Assembly: GCA_943737045.1 (NCBI GenBank)
Contig: CALSFV010000231.1
Location: 124,001-188,000 of the forward strand
DNA: 64,000 bases
Reading direction: 5' to 3'
DNA from: Parapristionchus giblindavisi
Lineage: Eukaryota; Nematoda; Chromadorea; Rhabditida; Diplogasteridae
The translations under genes were made by a program, and so were the position numbers. Each line of letters starts with the position of its first letter. Position 1 is the stretch's first letter. This document shows positions 43,101 through 54,733 of this stretch, piece by piece. The notes under the pieces are model-generated. The model had not been told where the DNA came from, did not search any database, and was given only the letters and a program-made list of their open reading frames with translations.

Positions 43101-44577
43101 TCATATCAAATTTTCATTTTTTCATTGTCCGGTAGTTGTATCGATCTTTGCGCGACACACATTTTTTCCAAAATTTTTTATTCAAGTATAGGTGTGCGTG
43201 CACATTAAATTTAATTTAAAAAAAATTATAGTATAGTTTAAATATTATAGTGTAGCATGGGTTTGCTAATAAAATGTGCGAAATGTTATCAAATCAATCA
43301 ATATCTTACAGTGGGATGGCTCGTTGAGAATGGCAATTAGAGACTGCTCAAAGATGGATGGAAAGATCAAATCGGCTACTAAATCCATCTCTGGATTTAA
43401 CTGGTTTGTTTGTGTTTTTATTTACGTCGTTTCCTTTTTTGAATATAATAATTAAAGGCGTACCCCGAGTTCATTTTACTCTCCGCTCTGGCAACACTAT
43501 CTCGTAAACAAAGAGACCGGGAGAGCATTGGCAGAGCGGAGAGTTTCGAGCTCGTGGTGCGCCTTAAAAATGAAAGATTAAGCATCCATATTATCCCGCT
43601 ATTTGGTACAATTGTATATACATTTGCATAAAGGTTTCTTTTGTTTTCCAGGCGCATAGAGGCGAGCAAGAACGAGCTGGACAGTAGCCACTGCCTATCG
43701 ATTCATTTGAAGTGCACTCCCGGCTCCATTATCGAGTCATCGAACAATGAGTGAGAATACAGTATTCTTATTATTGATTGATAATAATAATTATAATAAT
43801 GATTTATGCGTTTACAAGAAAACACTGTACAGAATAAATGAAAAATAATGAATAAACATGTAAAAACGTTCATCATTAATTAATCTAGTTTACTTGTTTA
43901 GTCATTGTTTTATTATTATTATTATTATTATTCTTACGATATTCTTTATCATATTATGCGTAACAGGAAAATGAGATGACATAGAGGATTGATGGATGTC
44001 CGTCGCTATTCATTCTAATCATTATTCATTCTTATTTCATTAGTATTAGCCTTGTGATCAATCAATATCTTTTGTAGGGAAATCAATCAATATCTATTTT
44101 TAGATAAATCAATCAATATCTCTTGTAGGGACTGGTCATGTGCTGCTAGTTGGACGACTCGTCTCTTATCATTTCAATCAATCGATAAAGAAGTCATCTC
44201 TAAGCCTCGTATATTCGATGGAAGACATAATGGATGGGGAAGGACGTTCTTTATTGATTGGCAGGTTGGAGATTAATCGGATATCGATTGATATTATTCA
44301 TTTTTGTTCAACTCACATGTTCAGAACAATAAACTGACCCGTAAATGTTGTGAACCGATTATAATCTTGCACGTAAAATTGCTTATTTTGTATTTTTGCG
44401 CTAAATATATGGTAAAGTCGACCAATTTATAAACTGACCCGTACCCATAATGTGGGTCCTTAATGTATGATTGATATCGATCGATTTCAGGAGCTCATGG
44501 ATGAATCAAATGGTTTCATCATGAATGATTCAATAATCATCGAGGTTGACTTGAAAGTGTATCCGGGATATCGATGA
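40200..44577 (+). CDS. Coiled-coil / MATH-domain protein, eight exons, 219 residues
   Basis: Exons 40200-40292, 41293-41352, 41403-41444, 41494-41544, 43312-43403, 43652-43750, 44129-44264, 44491-44577; all GT-AG and phase-consistent to a TGA. Residues 1 to about 85 form heptad-rich helices (YEEEMKRYNEHSTKIAELEQ, IKSLQDEVDQ). From about residue 110 there is a full MATH (meprin/TRAF) fold: FNWRIEAS, CLSIHLKCTPG, DWSCAASWTTRLLSF, NGWGRTFFIDWQELMDE, GFIMNDSIIIEVDLKV. MATH domains bind short peptides, and in nematodes many act with cullin-3 or BTB partners; no BTB is present, so an adaptor role is only inferred. An earlier start is possible because TCCGTAG lies just before the ATG. Introns hold MITEs and a 1.6-kb foldback. 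Confidence 0.85.
40340..40498. mobile_element. MITE family E, copy 2
   Basis: GTTTTGCAGAGTAATATAAT with AGTAAGTAGCGCGC, facing AGCTACTTACTATAATATTA with CCCTGCGAAACC. In intron 1 of the MATH gene. Confidence 0.7.
40556..41186 (-). mobile_element. MITE family B interrupted by another MITE
   Basis: The left part (TTTTTCGGTACC, TATATAGTGGGTCAATTC) and right part (TAGTGGGTGAATCCTCGCAC) of a family B copy, separated at TA by the element at 40684-41148. Confidence 0.75.
40684..41148. mobile_element. Nested TA-type MITE (CCGTCAAAACG ends)
   Basis: CCGTCAAAACGA and TCGTTTTGACGG are exact complements. The similarity continues inward for about 50 bases (ACACAAGTAGG-GATT). TA lies on both sides, and the interrupted host supplies the empty-site context. 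The 465-bp interior is non-coding. Confidence 0.8.
41606..43161. mobile_element. Foldback element F5, same tip as F1
   Basis: The left tip TCACGCGTGTCGCGTAAGG matches F1. Arms of about 630 bases (41606-42240; 42540-43161) are complementary, including CGTTATAACTCGCTTTGGAA on one side. GATCAGCGAGAGACGAGTGG occurs three times around the loop. The element lies in intron 4 of the MATH gene and would form a stable hairpin in the pre-mRNA. Confidence 0.8.
43455..43567. mobile_element. Short palindromic element (CTCTCCGCTCTGG)
   Basis: AAGGCGTACCCCGAG and CTCGTGGTGCGCCTT at the ends; ACTCTCCGCTCTGGCAA and its relative GGCAGAGCGGAGAGT inside. Similar hairpin cores occur at 31224-31295 and 38517-38575. 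Confidence 0.6.
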
Positions 44578-44737
44578 GGCATTCAATATACCACTGTCTA
44601 TATCGATTGTAATTGTATATATATACATACATATATATATATATATCTTTCATTATCTTAAACTACTCCATATCATCGACAATGTTTGTATTATATTAGT
44701 CGTGCTCTTCAGTTGGTCGCTGGTATTTGAGACACCA

Positions 44738-44893
44738 CCATACGTGGGCACCACTGCCGCTAGCGGAAATACACCCCCGATTTTTGGCATCCGAACCCCC
44801 CGATTTTCCGAAAAAATCACTCAAAATGACGTATAAATGCTCCATTTTTTGCTTCCGATCACCCGATTTTCGGCAATGCCCGCCCACGTATGG
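44738..44893. mobile_element. MITE family D, full copy
   Basis: CCATACGTGGGC and GCCCACGTATGG are exact inverted ends, 156 bp apart outer to outer. ACACCA flanks the left end and ACACCACC the right. The interior has CCCGATTTT motifs facing each other. Confidence 0.75.
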
Positions 44894-44899
44894 ACACCA

Positions 44900-45517
44900 C
44901 CATATACCGCTGTAAATTATTGTGTATACTTTTCAGTGTTGTTCCCTTTATCCTCCCTTACTTGAACCTTTCACTTGATTATTTTTTTATCTAAACCTAT
45001 ATCAGAATTACCTCATTGTTAGTCCAGGCTAGCCTTTTCGAAGTTCATTGCCTGTACTTTTTATTTATTTTGCTGTATCATTTAACTTACTATCGTTATT
45101 ATTGTCTGATGAAGTCATTGTTTTCTGCTGTTGTTTTAAAATTTACGGTGTAGAAAATCGTCAAAAATTTGTAAAAGCTTCTTGCTTAATTCAAAATCAT
45201 CTTTTAACAAGGTTTCAACTGAGAACAACAAAAAAGTACAGCGACAAAACGTAAACATCGATTTGTAGATAATTACTCAAAACCATTAATCTGGATATTC
45301 TTATTACATGACGAAAAGCGATTTTGTTCATTACTGAAAACACCATTTATCGTGAGAAATTAGGGGATGGTAGTCGAAGAATATATATTTTAAAAATTAC
45401 ATATTGTTATTGATTATTCTTGCCCATTTCAACTTTTGTTGTCGCTCTAATTTTTGACGGATATGACGGATAAAATTTGAGTTTCCGTCAAAAATAATTG
45501 TGTGATTGTCGCACACA
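44900..45517. other. No feature seen
   Basis: AT-rich spacer downstream of the MATH gene. No exon, repeat or palindrome stood out. Confidence 0.5.
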
Positions 45518-48055
45518 CTCAGAAAAAAAGGTGTAAAAATGAACAGGTGTAATTTTGTACACCTCGGAGTGTTTTTGTGACGACGTAGGGGTGTCCTAAT
45601 TTACACCTTTTAAAGTGCTCTTTTTAACACATGAAAAGGTGTCCAGTTTTGCAGGTTTCAGCTTCACGTTCAAAGTTTCGAGTCTCTAATTTACACCTCT
45701 TTATCACGGGTCTCCGGTAAGAGAGACTATCTGGCTCAAGTGACATTCTCTTGGCACTTGGCCAAAAAGTGATCAGAACCGATCGGGCCCAAATTGTGCA
45801 CAGCTGTAGTATGGGGTGGCATAAGCTCGCAGGCGGAGTTTGGGTTCGTCATATCTACATCCTCGATAAATAACGTAAGTTCGATGAGGTGGCATCAAAA
45901 TTTCAAAGTTTACGGATTCGTTCGATATGTGTATGCGACGATGGGCAATAATAAGCAGGTAAATCCCACCAAGTGTCATCCCGATCCAAAACCGTGAGGC
46001 CCAGAAATAATCAAAAAACCAATAAAAATATTGGTTTTTTGATTATTTTATTTTTCCTACAATTGCCTCTCGGTGGGGGTCATTTTTTATTGATTCAATT
46101 TGACGAGTATTCATTAGTGTAACTACTGTACGAAAATGAACTGAAACACAATCGTGGAAGTTTGCCTTATTCCCGAAAAACCACGACCAATTCGCCTTTT
46201 TATCGCGCACTGACCGAATAACCATATGCCGGTTACCATCGTCGCATATCGAACGAATCCGTAAACTTTGAAATTTTGATGCCACTTCATCGAACTTACG
46301 TTATTTAGCGAAGGAGCAGATATGACGAACCCTAACTCCGTCTGTGATCTCATGCCACCCCATACTACACCTATGCACAATTTGGGCCCGATCGGTTCTT
46401 ATCACTTTTTGGCCAAGTGCCAAGCCATAAGCAAGATATGTTCACTGAGTCAGATAATCTCTCGTAAAAGTGTAGCAACGCCTGCCACTAGGAAAATTTT
46501 TTTGTCTCCGATTTCGATGAAAGTCGGTCAGTGGGTGTGGTTGGGGGTCATGAGAAAGCCTAGCCTCTTGATTTGGTCAAAATTGCAAATTATCAATTTT
46601 TTGTGATCTACCCTGAAAATGATCATAGCTCGGTTCATTTTCATCATACGGCGAGCTGACAGGTGTCATTCGAACCGTATTCTAATGCTCTCCAAAAAAG
46701 TTGTTGATGATCCGAATTTTTTGAACAAAAAGGTGACCTGTTCTCGAAAATTTTCTCTTGGACCCTTCCGTATTATTGCAGAAAACAAGTTGTCAGATCA
46801 CGGACAAAGTCGGTATGTTGTTCATTTACCGTATCTCTGTCCTCCCAATACCGTTTAATAGAGTACACTGGACTTAGCCATATTTTTTCGCCTCAGCAGT
46901 TTTTTGATCGTATCTGTTTTCAAAATGGTCCAATCGATTATTTGAAAAAAAAGGAAAATGATGCTCTCAGAAAGGCGAATAAAAAGTTCTTCCATGATCT
47001 TTGTTGAAGAAAATCACTATACTTTCTCCTTTTTCATCGATTCCAATGAATGAACTGAAAAGAAATTATTATCTGTGCGGCTAAAAACCACCCAATCGAC
47101 TTTATTTTTCATTATACATAAGAAAGTGTCATAAAAGCAAGCAATCAATATGCAATTATTAACATCACTGATCGAAAACGAGGGATGTAGACAAGTCAGG
47201 GGACACGCATACTCGCACACTGGCTCAGACCGATAGCCTTTTTCTCTTTCGCTTTGTAAATTGGTGAGGCGAAAGGGAGAAGGAGAAGGGCAAAAGAGAC
47301 ACTAAAGTGTGCATTAGATGATCATATCAGTAATTGAAATAAGAAATTCCTGCAATAGCGTTTCCAAAACTGGCATGAAGCAGCCGACAAAATTGTTGTT
47401 GATGAGATTTTCCTCGAATAACTCGAAAACGGGTTGTCATAGCTATTTGATCATGGAAGAACTTGTTATTCGCCTTTCCGAGAGCATCATTTTCCTTTTT
47501 TCATATAGTCGATTGGACCATTTTGAGGGCAGATACGATCAAAAAACTGCTGAGGCGTAAAAAAATGGCGGAGTCCCATGAACTCTATTAAACGGTATTG
47601 AGGGGACAGAGATACGGTAAATGAACAACATACCGACTTTGTACGTCATCTGACAACTTGTTTTCTGCAATAATAAGGAAGGGTCCAAGAGAAAATTTTC
47701 GAGAACAGGTCACCTTTTTGTTCAAAAAATTCGGATCATCAACAACTTTTTGGAGAGCATTAGAATATGGTTCGAATAACACCTGTCAGCTCGCTGTACG
47801 ATAAAAATGAACCGAGTTATGATCTTTTTCAGGGTAGATCACAAAACATCGATAATTTGCAATTTTGGCCAAATCAAGAGGCTAGGCCTTCTCATGACCC
47901 CCAACCACACCCACTGACCGACTTTCATTGAAATCGGAGACAAAAAAATTTTCCTAGTTGCAGAATCGGCCGTTTTTGCTACACTTTTTCAGGAGACCCG
48001 TGTTATGTATGTGCTCAGTGGTACACGTGAAAAGGTGTTCTTTTAAACCGAATAC
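45518..48055. mobile_element. Composite palindromic element F6 (two foldbacks in series)
   Basis: Foldback one: CACGGGTCTCCGGTAAGAG (45703) and ACTTGGCCAAAAAGTGATC face TTATCACTTTTTGGCCAAGT near 46400. Foldback two: arms 46490-46998 and 47450-47985 (GTGTAGCAACGCC..., AACTAGGAAAATTTTTTTG). GGAGACCCGTG near 47990 complements the far left CACGGGTCTCC, suggesting a shared outer element with an insertion. The second pair of arms preserves the frame KVVDDPNFLNKKVTCSRKFS in both copies. AGGTGTAAA/TTACACCT motifs lie at 45527-45610. Confidence 0.65.
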
Positions 48056-48059
48056 AGCC

Positions 48060-48860
48060 TCCACCAAACCCTTCTGGTGTTCGCCGCGCCCTATATTTAT
48101 ACACTTGTTTTCATGCAATGCACATCATATCAAGCGATTGTGAAAGCTCTTCTTATTACAATTGAAAGATATGATTGTGACACGCAAGTGTGTTGTTACT
48201 CACAAATTTTTGACATCAGTACAACATTGACAAAGTGGACGAAGTCTAAAGATAGTTGCAGAGCTAATGAATGAAAAGGGGTGACCACGCCATTCAAAAG
48301 GGTGTAGTAGCCATTCTATTCTAGCTCTAGTAGCCATGGCAGTGATGATGGAAGAGGAGCGGACGACGATCTCGAAGTCTTTATAGAGGATATCTTCTGT
48401 ATAGGTATCCATGAACGTTGGCAAACCGTTTGCCGGCTAACGTGACGTCACAACAGTAGGCGGAAGCGTTCACCAGGGATCCTCCCCTTACGCTTGTGAC
48501 GTAACGTTTGCGGTAAACGGCTTGCCAACTTTCATGGATACGGCCTCTGTTGTATACATTCTGGTACTTCTTCCGATAACGGGCCATCCAAAAAACGTTC
48601 TGGCACTTCTTCCGATAACGGGCCATCCAAAAAACGAAAACGATTGTATTTTGAGTATACATTAACAATTTTTGGTTAATACAATGATGACTGATTACGC
48701 TATTTTGGGCGCTATTTTGGGCATGCGATTTCCGGTTATTGATTAATTGTCAAAGAAAAATACGATGTAGCTCTACCTTTATTCATTTAATTATATGACT
48801 GAGGATTGCTGTATATTGTCACTAATCGATAATAATTCTTTCAGATAATCGATATGACTG
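48060..48860. other. No gene seen; short repeats
   Basis: TGGTACTTCTTCCGATAACG and its near copy TGGCACTTCTTCCGATAACG lie 33 bases apart at 48572 and 48600. An inverted pair, TATCCATGAACGTTGGCAA and TTGCCAACTTTCATGGATA (48408 and 48520), bounds a small hairpin element. Confidence 0.5.
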
Positions 48861-49600
48861 GGCCTGAATAGCTGTACACAGGCTACGAAGAGCCATTCGA
48901 TGAAATCGTAAGTTCAGATTAGAGAGATATAAAAGATATGTATTCAGTCAATCAATACTCACTGGATTAAAGTTGACCTTTCGAAGTGTATTAATCAATA
49001 AAAGGGCAGCTTTTAAATCAATAAACTATTGACAGATGAACAATCGGCTTTTCATTCATTCAATCAATAATCTCTTAGAGTTCGAGCGGATATTGATGAG
49101 ACGAAGAAGTTGGAAATTCGAATATCGTTCTGGCCCGAAGAAGTCATCATAAGTAGAATAAGTTGGATCGATTGGAGGTATACGGTATTCATGATATACT
49201 TTACGTTTTAACGTTCTGGTTAACGAAACGTTTTCTAAAAAAAATTAAAAATTAGCCTGCTATCCTGATTATCTCGGATGGTGCCCACGTATGGTTTTAG
49301 GCGTCATTGGTCATCATTGTCTTTTTAGTCACAAAGCGAAGTCGAAGCCTATGTCCTTCCGCCGTCCCCCCCCCCCAGTGACTACGTTGCGGAGTACATA
49401 TTGTTCTGCCTCAGGTAAATATCAAAGATGGTTACTGTAGAAGATTAAATATTAGTTACTGTAGATGAGGTTACGGTATAAGATCTAATAGCACGGTTAA
49501 GGTAGAAGGAGATCAGGGTTAAAATAATAATATAATATAGATTGACTACATATCAAGAAGGAGCTCTTCGTATGCTGGTGCCTGTTGGAGAAGTATAAGA
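48861..49600 (+). pseudogene. Relic of a multi-exon gene, function unknown
   Basis: Exon-like pieces: 48850-48908 (LYTGYEEPFDEI after an in-frame TAG), about 49080-49178 (VRADIDETKKLEIRISF), 49330-49420 (SQSEVEAYVLPPSPPPSDYV...ILFCLR, bridging an 11-C run) and 49553-49600 (LTTYQEGALRMLVPVGEV-stop). The last two join in phase (CTCAG to ATTGACT); the first two do not. I do not recognise the product. Confidence 0.35.
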
Positions 49601-49749
49601 GAGCATGTCTGAGGGAATAGACTTTCTGACCGGATGAGGTGACATAGCGAAAAAGAAATTTTTCCGTTTGATGTGGAATAAAATAGTGCAGGCGACCTCA
49701 GCCACACATATGAGAAAGTTTGATTTTGTGTCTGAAGGTTACTGTAGGC

Positions 49750-49935
49750 GAAAATGTTTTTTTTTCCCTTGCACAGTCATAAATTGTACTAGAATCATAG
49801 CAATACTTACTCGATAAAGTAGCTAAATCGTTCTCGACCGCGCGTGTATAAGCTTTTAGCCGCCAAATGGCGCTCGCGGATATCCTGCAAGATGAATGCG
49901 TTGTCTACTTGGGAAAGTCACACCAACCAACCAAG
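49750..49935 (-). pseudogene. Coiled-coil exon module, minus-strand copy
   Basis: The complement reads TTGCAGGATATCCGCGAGCG then CCATTTGGCGGCTAAAAGC, the same exon as at 55851 but with indels (ACGCGCGGTCGAGAACG), followed by ACTTTATCGAGTAAG. Confidence 0.55.
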
Positions 49936-50379
49936 AAAGATGTATGTGAAACATTTAATGATGTTTGATGAAAATACAATATAATATATTACATCTTGAT
50001 ATGCATAACCTTCCCATCGTATTCTCGATCACAACCCGTACCATTCATGTTCCTGAAACACTCTTTGTTTCAATCGCACGTCGCGGTATCAGTCAGATCA
50101 TCACACTAGTTGCAAACTACGGTACCTCTCACTTTTGGTCACAACATCCTATCACTTTCAATCTACCGTAACATTTACAGTATCCTTTATAAGCACATAT
50201 ATATATATACAGTTGCAAAAGTCCTAATAGCTACAGTATTCTGATGAATACAACACCCGATAGTATAATACATGACCCTGATAGCCACAGCTCCCCTGAT
50301 GGTTACAGTACCCCTGATAGTACAGTCACATATCCTGTATCCTATCCTTCACATCATAGTACCCCTGATAACCTCTCAC

Positions 50380-50478
50380 CTCCGTAATCTTCTCCTTCAT
50401 CTCTCGTTGTTCATCCATGAGTGTGTCACGTTCGTTCGTCTTTGATCTCACGAGATTGAGGGAACGATCGAGAGAGAT
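50380..50478 (-). CDS. Coiled-coil exon (minus)
   Basis: A 33-codon open exon between TAG and GTGAGAGG on the minus strand: ISLDRSLNLVRSKTNERDTL then MDEQREMKEKITE. Strongly helical and charged. It may precede the module at 49750 in the same minus-strand gene copy. No other function can be read. Confidence 0.45.
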
Positions 50479-50854
50479 CTAGGCTGAAATTTGACCAATA
50501 AATTAAAATTATTTTCATTTTTATTGCGCTCAAAAGTGGTTAAAATAAAAGAAGAAAACTCGTTTTACACGCTCTCGTCTTTTTTCTTTCTTTTCGCGAT
50601 TTTTGTACACCACATAAATTACTTAATTTAATTTTAATCAATATTGAATAATGTTGTTCTTTAATTATTCACTTTAAAGGTGGAGTCCCGCGAATATTTT
50701 CGTGAACAAACTGTGAAGACAGAAAGATAGCAAAAGTTAGTCTGCATATCGTACATAAATTATTTTATGCTAATTCAGCTTATTGATCGCTAGAATAATG
50801 AATGAATCATGATTGATGTACAGGCAAAGGCGCGAACTTTTGAAAATAGGAAAG

Positions 50855-50940
50855 TTCGGCAATAAGTTTCGAACCCGCGACTTTACGCTTACTAGACAGC
50901 CCACTAGGGAAAGATGAATAACCACGCTAACTTCTTGCAT
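50855..50940 (-). tRNA. tRNA-like fragment
   Basis: On the minus strand TTAGCGTGGTTATTC could be an A box and GCGGGTTCGAAAC is a near-perfect B box, but arms do not pair as a tRNA. Possibly a SINE or pseudogene piece. Confidence 0.25.
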
Positions 50941-51537
50941 ATCACTTATCCCTGGCATGGCCGTTATGTTACGCATTTGCATAGACATTCGAGGGCCTCC
51001 ATCTTTAAAATGTTTTGAAAAACAGTAAAAAAAAAGGAATGAGGCTAGAGTGAACATTTAGATCCGATGGGACCTGGCGGATTCGCGTAGCACACCTTGT
51101 ACTGATAAAAAGGTTCGTTTCACTAGTAATTCTCGAATTGCGCTTGCACTCAAAATGACTAATCATCACTTTGATTCAATCATTGTAATTTGATTTGCTG
51201 TGCATGCGGTAGTAGCAGGGGGAAATAAGTATGCGTTAGATGATGATAGTCTGTGAATGGGAAACGTTGTAAGGTATATCAGGATTACTGTCCCATGAAA
51301 TATAGAACAAATGGAAGTGCAAATGTCGATCTTCAGAATATTCGTATTCTCCTGTTGATTCTCTGTTTCTGTGTTACCATACCATCATGCGACTTTACGA
51401 ATTTTTGATGTCTTATGTATACGGTGTGTGATATTGTGAACTGTGATAATCGGATGTGATTATTCAGCGAATGAAAAACTGTAATTCTCTATAATTACTT
51501 ATTTCGTTCTTTATTTATTTTTTAAATGTCATTGTAA

Positions 51538-52242
51538 GAAGGATTCGCGGCAGTGAATCGAAAGGAGACAAAGGAGAATGATATGAAGAGATTTGAGGGG
51601 ATCAGAGGTGAGAGGATCCCGGATAGGGAGCTGGAGGTTGGTGTAACTTAGGAGTTAGTTTGGTTTAGCTGGTGACTTATAATAAATCAATTGACCTGTT
51701 TTGTAATGACCATTATCATAAACCAACTAATAAACCCAAAATTGGTTGGTTGTTGCGACTTATCTGGCAAGTTGACAAGACATCCATCTTGCAAAATATC
51801 CGCGAGCGCCAGGTAGCGGCTGAAAGTGAGACGCGTGCGGATGAGAACGATGTCGCGGCTACTTTATCGAGTAAGCATTAGGATGCTTCTGGCACAATTT
51901 ATGACTGTCCGATCTATTCCCCCCGGGGGCTATTATATCACATTTTGTGCCCTGATGATTTCCTGTTTCAAGTCTTTATAATAATATATGGTGAATTGTC
52001 TTTTCCAATCTTTTCGAAATTATTTTGTCACAAAAATAAATTGACATTTGAAGAATTTTAGGCGGTCTTTTGTGGCCTAATGATTACATGTTTCAAGTCG
52101 TAGTTATAATATAAGCTGAATTGTATCTCTAATATCATGTCGGTTGTCACATAAAGAAACAAAACTAAACAGCTCTTTTCAGAGTTGTCTTCTCGTCGTT
52201 ATCGCATTGTGCAACTCACGACAGAGCTCGATCGATTGTGAA
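51538..52242 (+). pseudogene. Coiled-coil gene copy 1 (decayed)
   Basis: 51538-51636 reads EGFAAVNRKETKENDMKRFE...PDRELE up to GTTGGTG. The next exon (51795-51870, IRERQVAAESETRADENDVA) has lost its acceptor (GCAAAATATCC where the sister copy has GCAGGATATCC). The third exon 52182-52242 reads LSSRRYRIVQLTTELDRL-stop. All are helical, charged and would form a coiled coil. Family unknown. Confidence 0.5.
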
Positions 52243-52284
52243 AGGATACCGGCAATGTGAGTAGATCATTATTGATTTATTGAT

Positions 52285-52468
52285 ACATACATGGGCGCCG
52301 ACATGGGTGCCCCTTGTAAAATTGGGATTTATCGAAAATTTGTGGATTTCCCCTGTAAAAATGACGTTTAGGTGACATTTTTGAAAAAAAGTGAAGAGCT
52401 GTAAAATTAACCATATTTCGTTCGGATGCCCTTGTAGAATCGAGGTCCAGGTACCCCGCCCATGTACG
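52285..52468 (-). mobile_element. MITE family G, copy 4
   Basis: ATACATGGGCGCCGACATGG to ACCCCGCCCATGTA, with CCCCTTGTAAAATTGGG inside. Confidence 0.75.
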
Positions 52469-52599
52469 GTCTGTTATATCTAAATTCCGTTCGTTGTACG
52501 TTATTGAGTAAAACATTCTCTTGTTCGGCCTAATATTTTTGTATCTTTAGAGCCTGATGTCTCTCTAATGGACTCACACCTGGCGTCGATTACTCGAGT

Positions 52600-52850
52600 A
52601 ATCAAAAATAAGCGGTTGTTGTGACTTATCCAAGTAGACAAGACATCCATATTGTAGGATATCCGCGAGCGCCAGGTGGCAGCTGAAAGTGAGACGCGTG
52701 CGGATGAGAACGATGTCGCAAATTCAAATGTTTTAAGCGCCAATTTGAACATTTATGTGATTACAGTAACCGTGAGTTGTGTGCTGCCACGCAAGTTCTT
52801 GTTGGAGATGAGCACTACGGGGCGAAGAAGATGACTAGAGGTCGGAAGAG
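52600..52850 (+). pseudogene. Coiled-coil gene copy 2 (rearranged)
   Basis: AGGATATCCGCGAGCGCCAG and GATGAGAACGATGTCGCAAA are joined directly to ATTCAAATGTTTTAAGCGCC, which in the copy at 58240 belongs to another intron. The following exon after ATTACAG (GCTGCCACGCAAGTTCTTG) reads AATQVLVGDEHYGAKKMTRG and ends in a basic tail before TGA. Confidence 0.45.
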
Positions 52851-52864
52851 GAAAGAAGGGACGA

Positions 52865-52896
<32 letters not shown>

Positions 52897-53323
52897 CGAC
52901 TAGTTTTAATTTTACAGTTTATCAAATGTTTTCACTTACAATCAATTTTGTATTGTGCTTCCTCTTCCCATTTTTTGTTAGAATTATTTTAGAATTATTA
53001 CAGTTCAGTATTATCATCAAGTGGACACTACTGTACCTTTCATGACAATCTTTTTTCTTTCCCCCCTGTGACAAACTGATCTTTGATCTTTGTTTATAAA
53101 AGTGCTTCGAGGCATGTATCATTAATTTCATTTCCTATACCCTTTTTTCCTATGCCCATCGAGGAAAAGCACGCTCATCCAAAAATCTCACTGCGATTTC
53201 TCAAATGTCCTTGTGAACTCCGAGTAATAAATACGTTTTGGTGTATGCCTTGTCATTCTCTACACGGAGTACTTACAAAGGAAATTGTCAACTTTATTGA
53301 AAGTTATAACTTTTTTTTGTATG

Positions 53324-53397
<74 letters not shown>
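53324..53397. repeat. (TA)n microsatellite
   Basis: Uninterrupted TA dinucleotides between TGTATGTAA and TTGACATAC. Confidence 0.95.
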
Positions 53398-53399
<2 letters not shown>

Positions 53400-53491
53400 A
53401 CATACATAAAAAAACTAAACTACATTCCGGAATGGCTAAACATAATGAAAATGTAATAACTACTCGTGCTGGTTTTTTTTAAAAATTACAG

Positions 53492-53557
53492 TTCAAAGAT
53501 ATGAACGATGTTCTAGAAGCCAACGTAGAAGCAGAATCAGGGGAGAGACGCCGTTAG
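53492..53557 (+). CDS. Terminal coiled-coil exon
   Basis: After AAAATTACAG the frame FKDMNDVLEANVEAESGERR runs to a TAG. It could be the last exon of the coiled-coil gene whose copies surround it. No upstream exon was tied to it. Confidence 0.35.
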   Translation, partial: FKDMNDVLEANVEAESGERRR

Positions 53558-54096
53558 CAATGGTGAGAATTATGACTTAATAACGCGAGTAAACAAACAA
53601 TTCGATCTCCAACTGCCAATCAGACTAATCGGTGTAGGAAATATAACCATCGATCTTAGACAAGGTGTGCTACGCGAATTCACCAGGCGCCTCGAATCAA
53701 AGTGTTCACTCTAGCCTCATTCCGTTTTTACTGACTTTCACCTTTTTAAGTGTACGATACTTATTTTAAAGAACAGCATTAGTCAATATTGATTAAAATT
53801 AAACTTATTTATTTATGTGCTGTTCAAAAACCACGAAAAGTAAAGAAAAAGACGAAAGAGCGTGTAAAACTAGGAGAGCTTTCTCTATTTCTTGATTGCA
53901 CTTTGCGAATTGACCATCCTCTCTTGTACAGTATAGTAACATACAAAATGATACAATACAATACAATACATTTATCTTATCAGCACTTAGTGCAGAAGAG
54001 TAATCAGGGGCAGGGGGGAATTTTCTTGCAAGTTCTTTCTTCTGTCTCTGAGAGATTTTATTCTCCATTCAAGAAAACGATCGAAGTGAAACTTGT

Positions 54097-54339
54097 TTAT
54101 TGATGTAGAAAACCCACGAAAAACGTTCCGCTATCGTCCATTAGGCCTGCTTGACAGTTGGAAGTACACCTCCAGGCATTCCAAAGCCTTCTAGGAGGGG
54201 ATTCGTCCGTTGATCCTTTCTGTTGATGGAGTTGGCGAGAGTGGAACGGAGAGCTTACTCGAACCGACCGCACCGCAGACAGAATGATAATAGTAATCGA
54301 TATGGCTATTTTATATAACCGAAACATAGTCTCGCTCAT
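54097..54339 (-). CDS. Candidate small secreted peptide, 80 residues
   Basis: A complete ATG-to-stop frame. An N-terminal hydrophobic run (residues about 11-22, AISITIIILSAV) looks like a signal peptide. A dibasic RR before LWNAWRCTSNCQAGLMDD could be a processing site, leaving a peptide with two Cys. No homologue recognised, no splice support, and AT-rich DNA makes chance frames of this length common, so the call is weak. Confidence 0.3.
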   Translation of the reverse strand: MSETMFRLYKIAISITIIILSAVRSVRVSSPFHSRQLHQQKGSTDESPPRRLWNAWRCTSNCQAGLMDDSGTFFVGFLHQ

Positions 54340-54733
54340 GAGGCAACAATGCTCTGATGTGCATGGTAAAAGTCTTCCTACTTCAGTCGCAGAACATAGA
54401 CGGTGATTGTATTAAAGGTCGTGTTTTGTATAAAAAAATTGCATTATTATTTTATGAATATTTTAAATATTATTATAATTTAAGATGAACACTCTTCGTG
54501 ATCGAATCGATGATAGGGTTTAACAATCATCGATCGAAGAAAGAGATACAGAAGTTAATTTTTTTTTTGAGGAGATGGATAGTGAAAGTAGAATTGAAAA
54601 TATCAAAGAGAAGGAGCCGACGAGGCATAGGGAGATGAAGGTTCGTTTTACTTTGGAGTTAGTTTGAGTTTGCTTATAATAAATCAGTTGACCTGTTTTG
54701 GAATGGCCATTTTCAAAAAAAAAAAAAAAACTA

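Noticed and set aside
53083..53400. 105-codon ORF ending in Ile-Tyr repeats
   Set aside because: The end is the TA microsatellite and the rest has no recognisable protein features.
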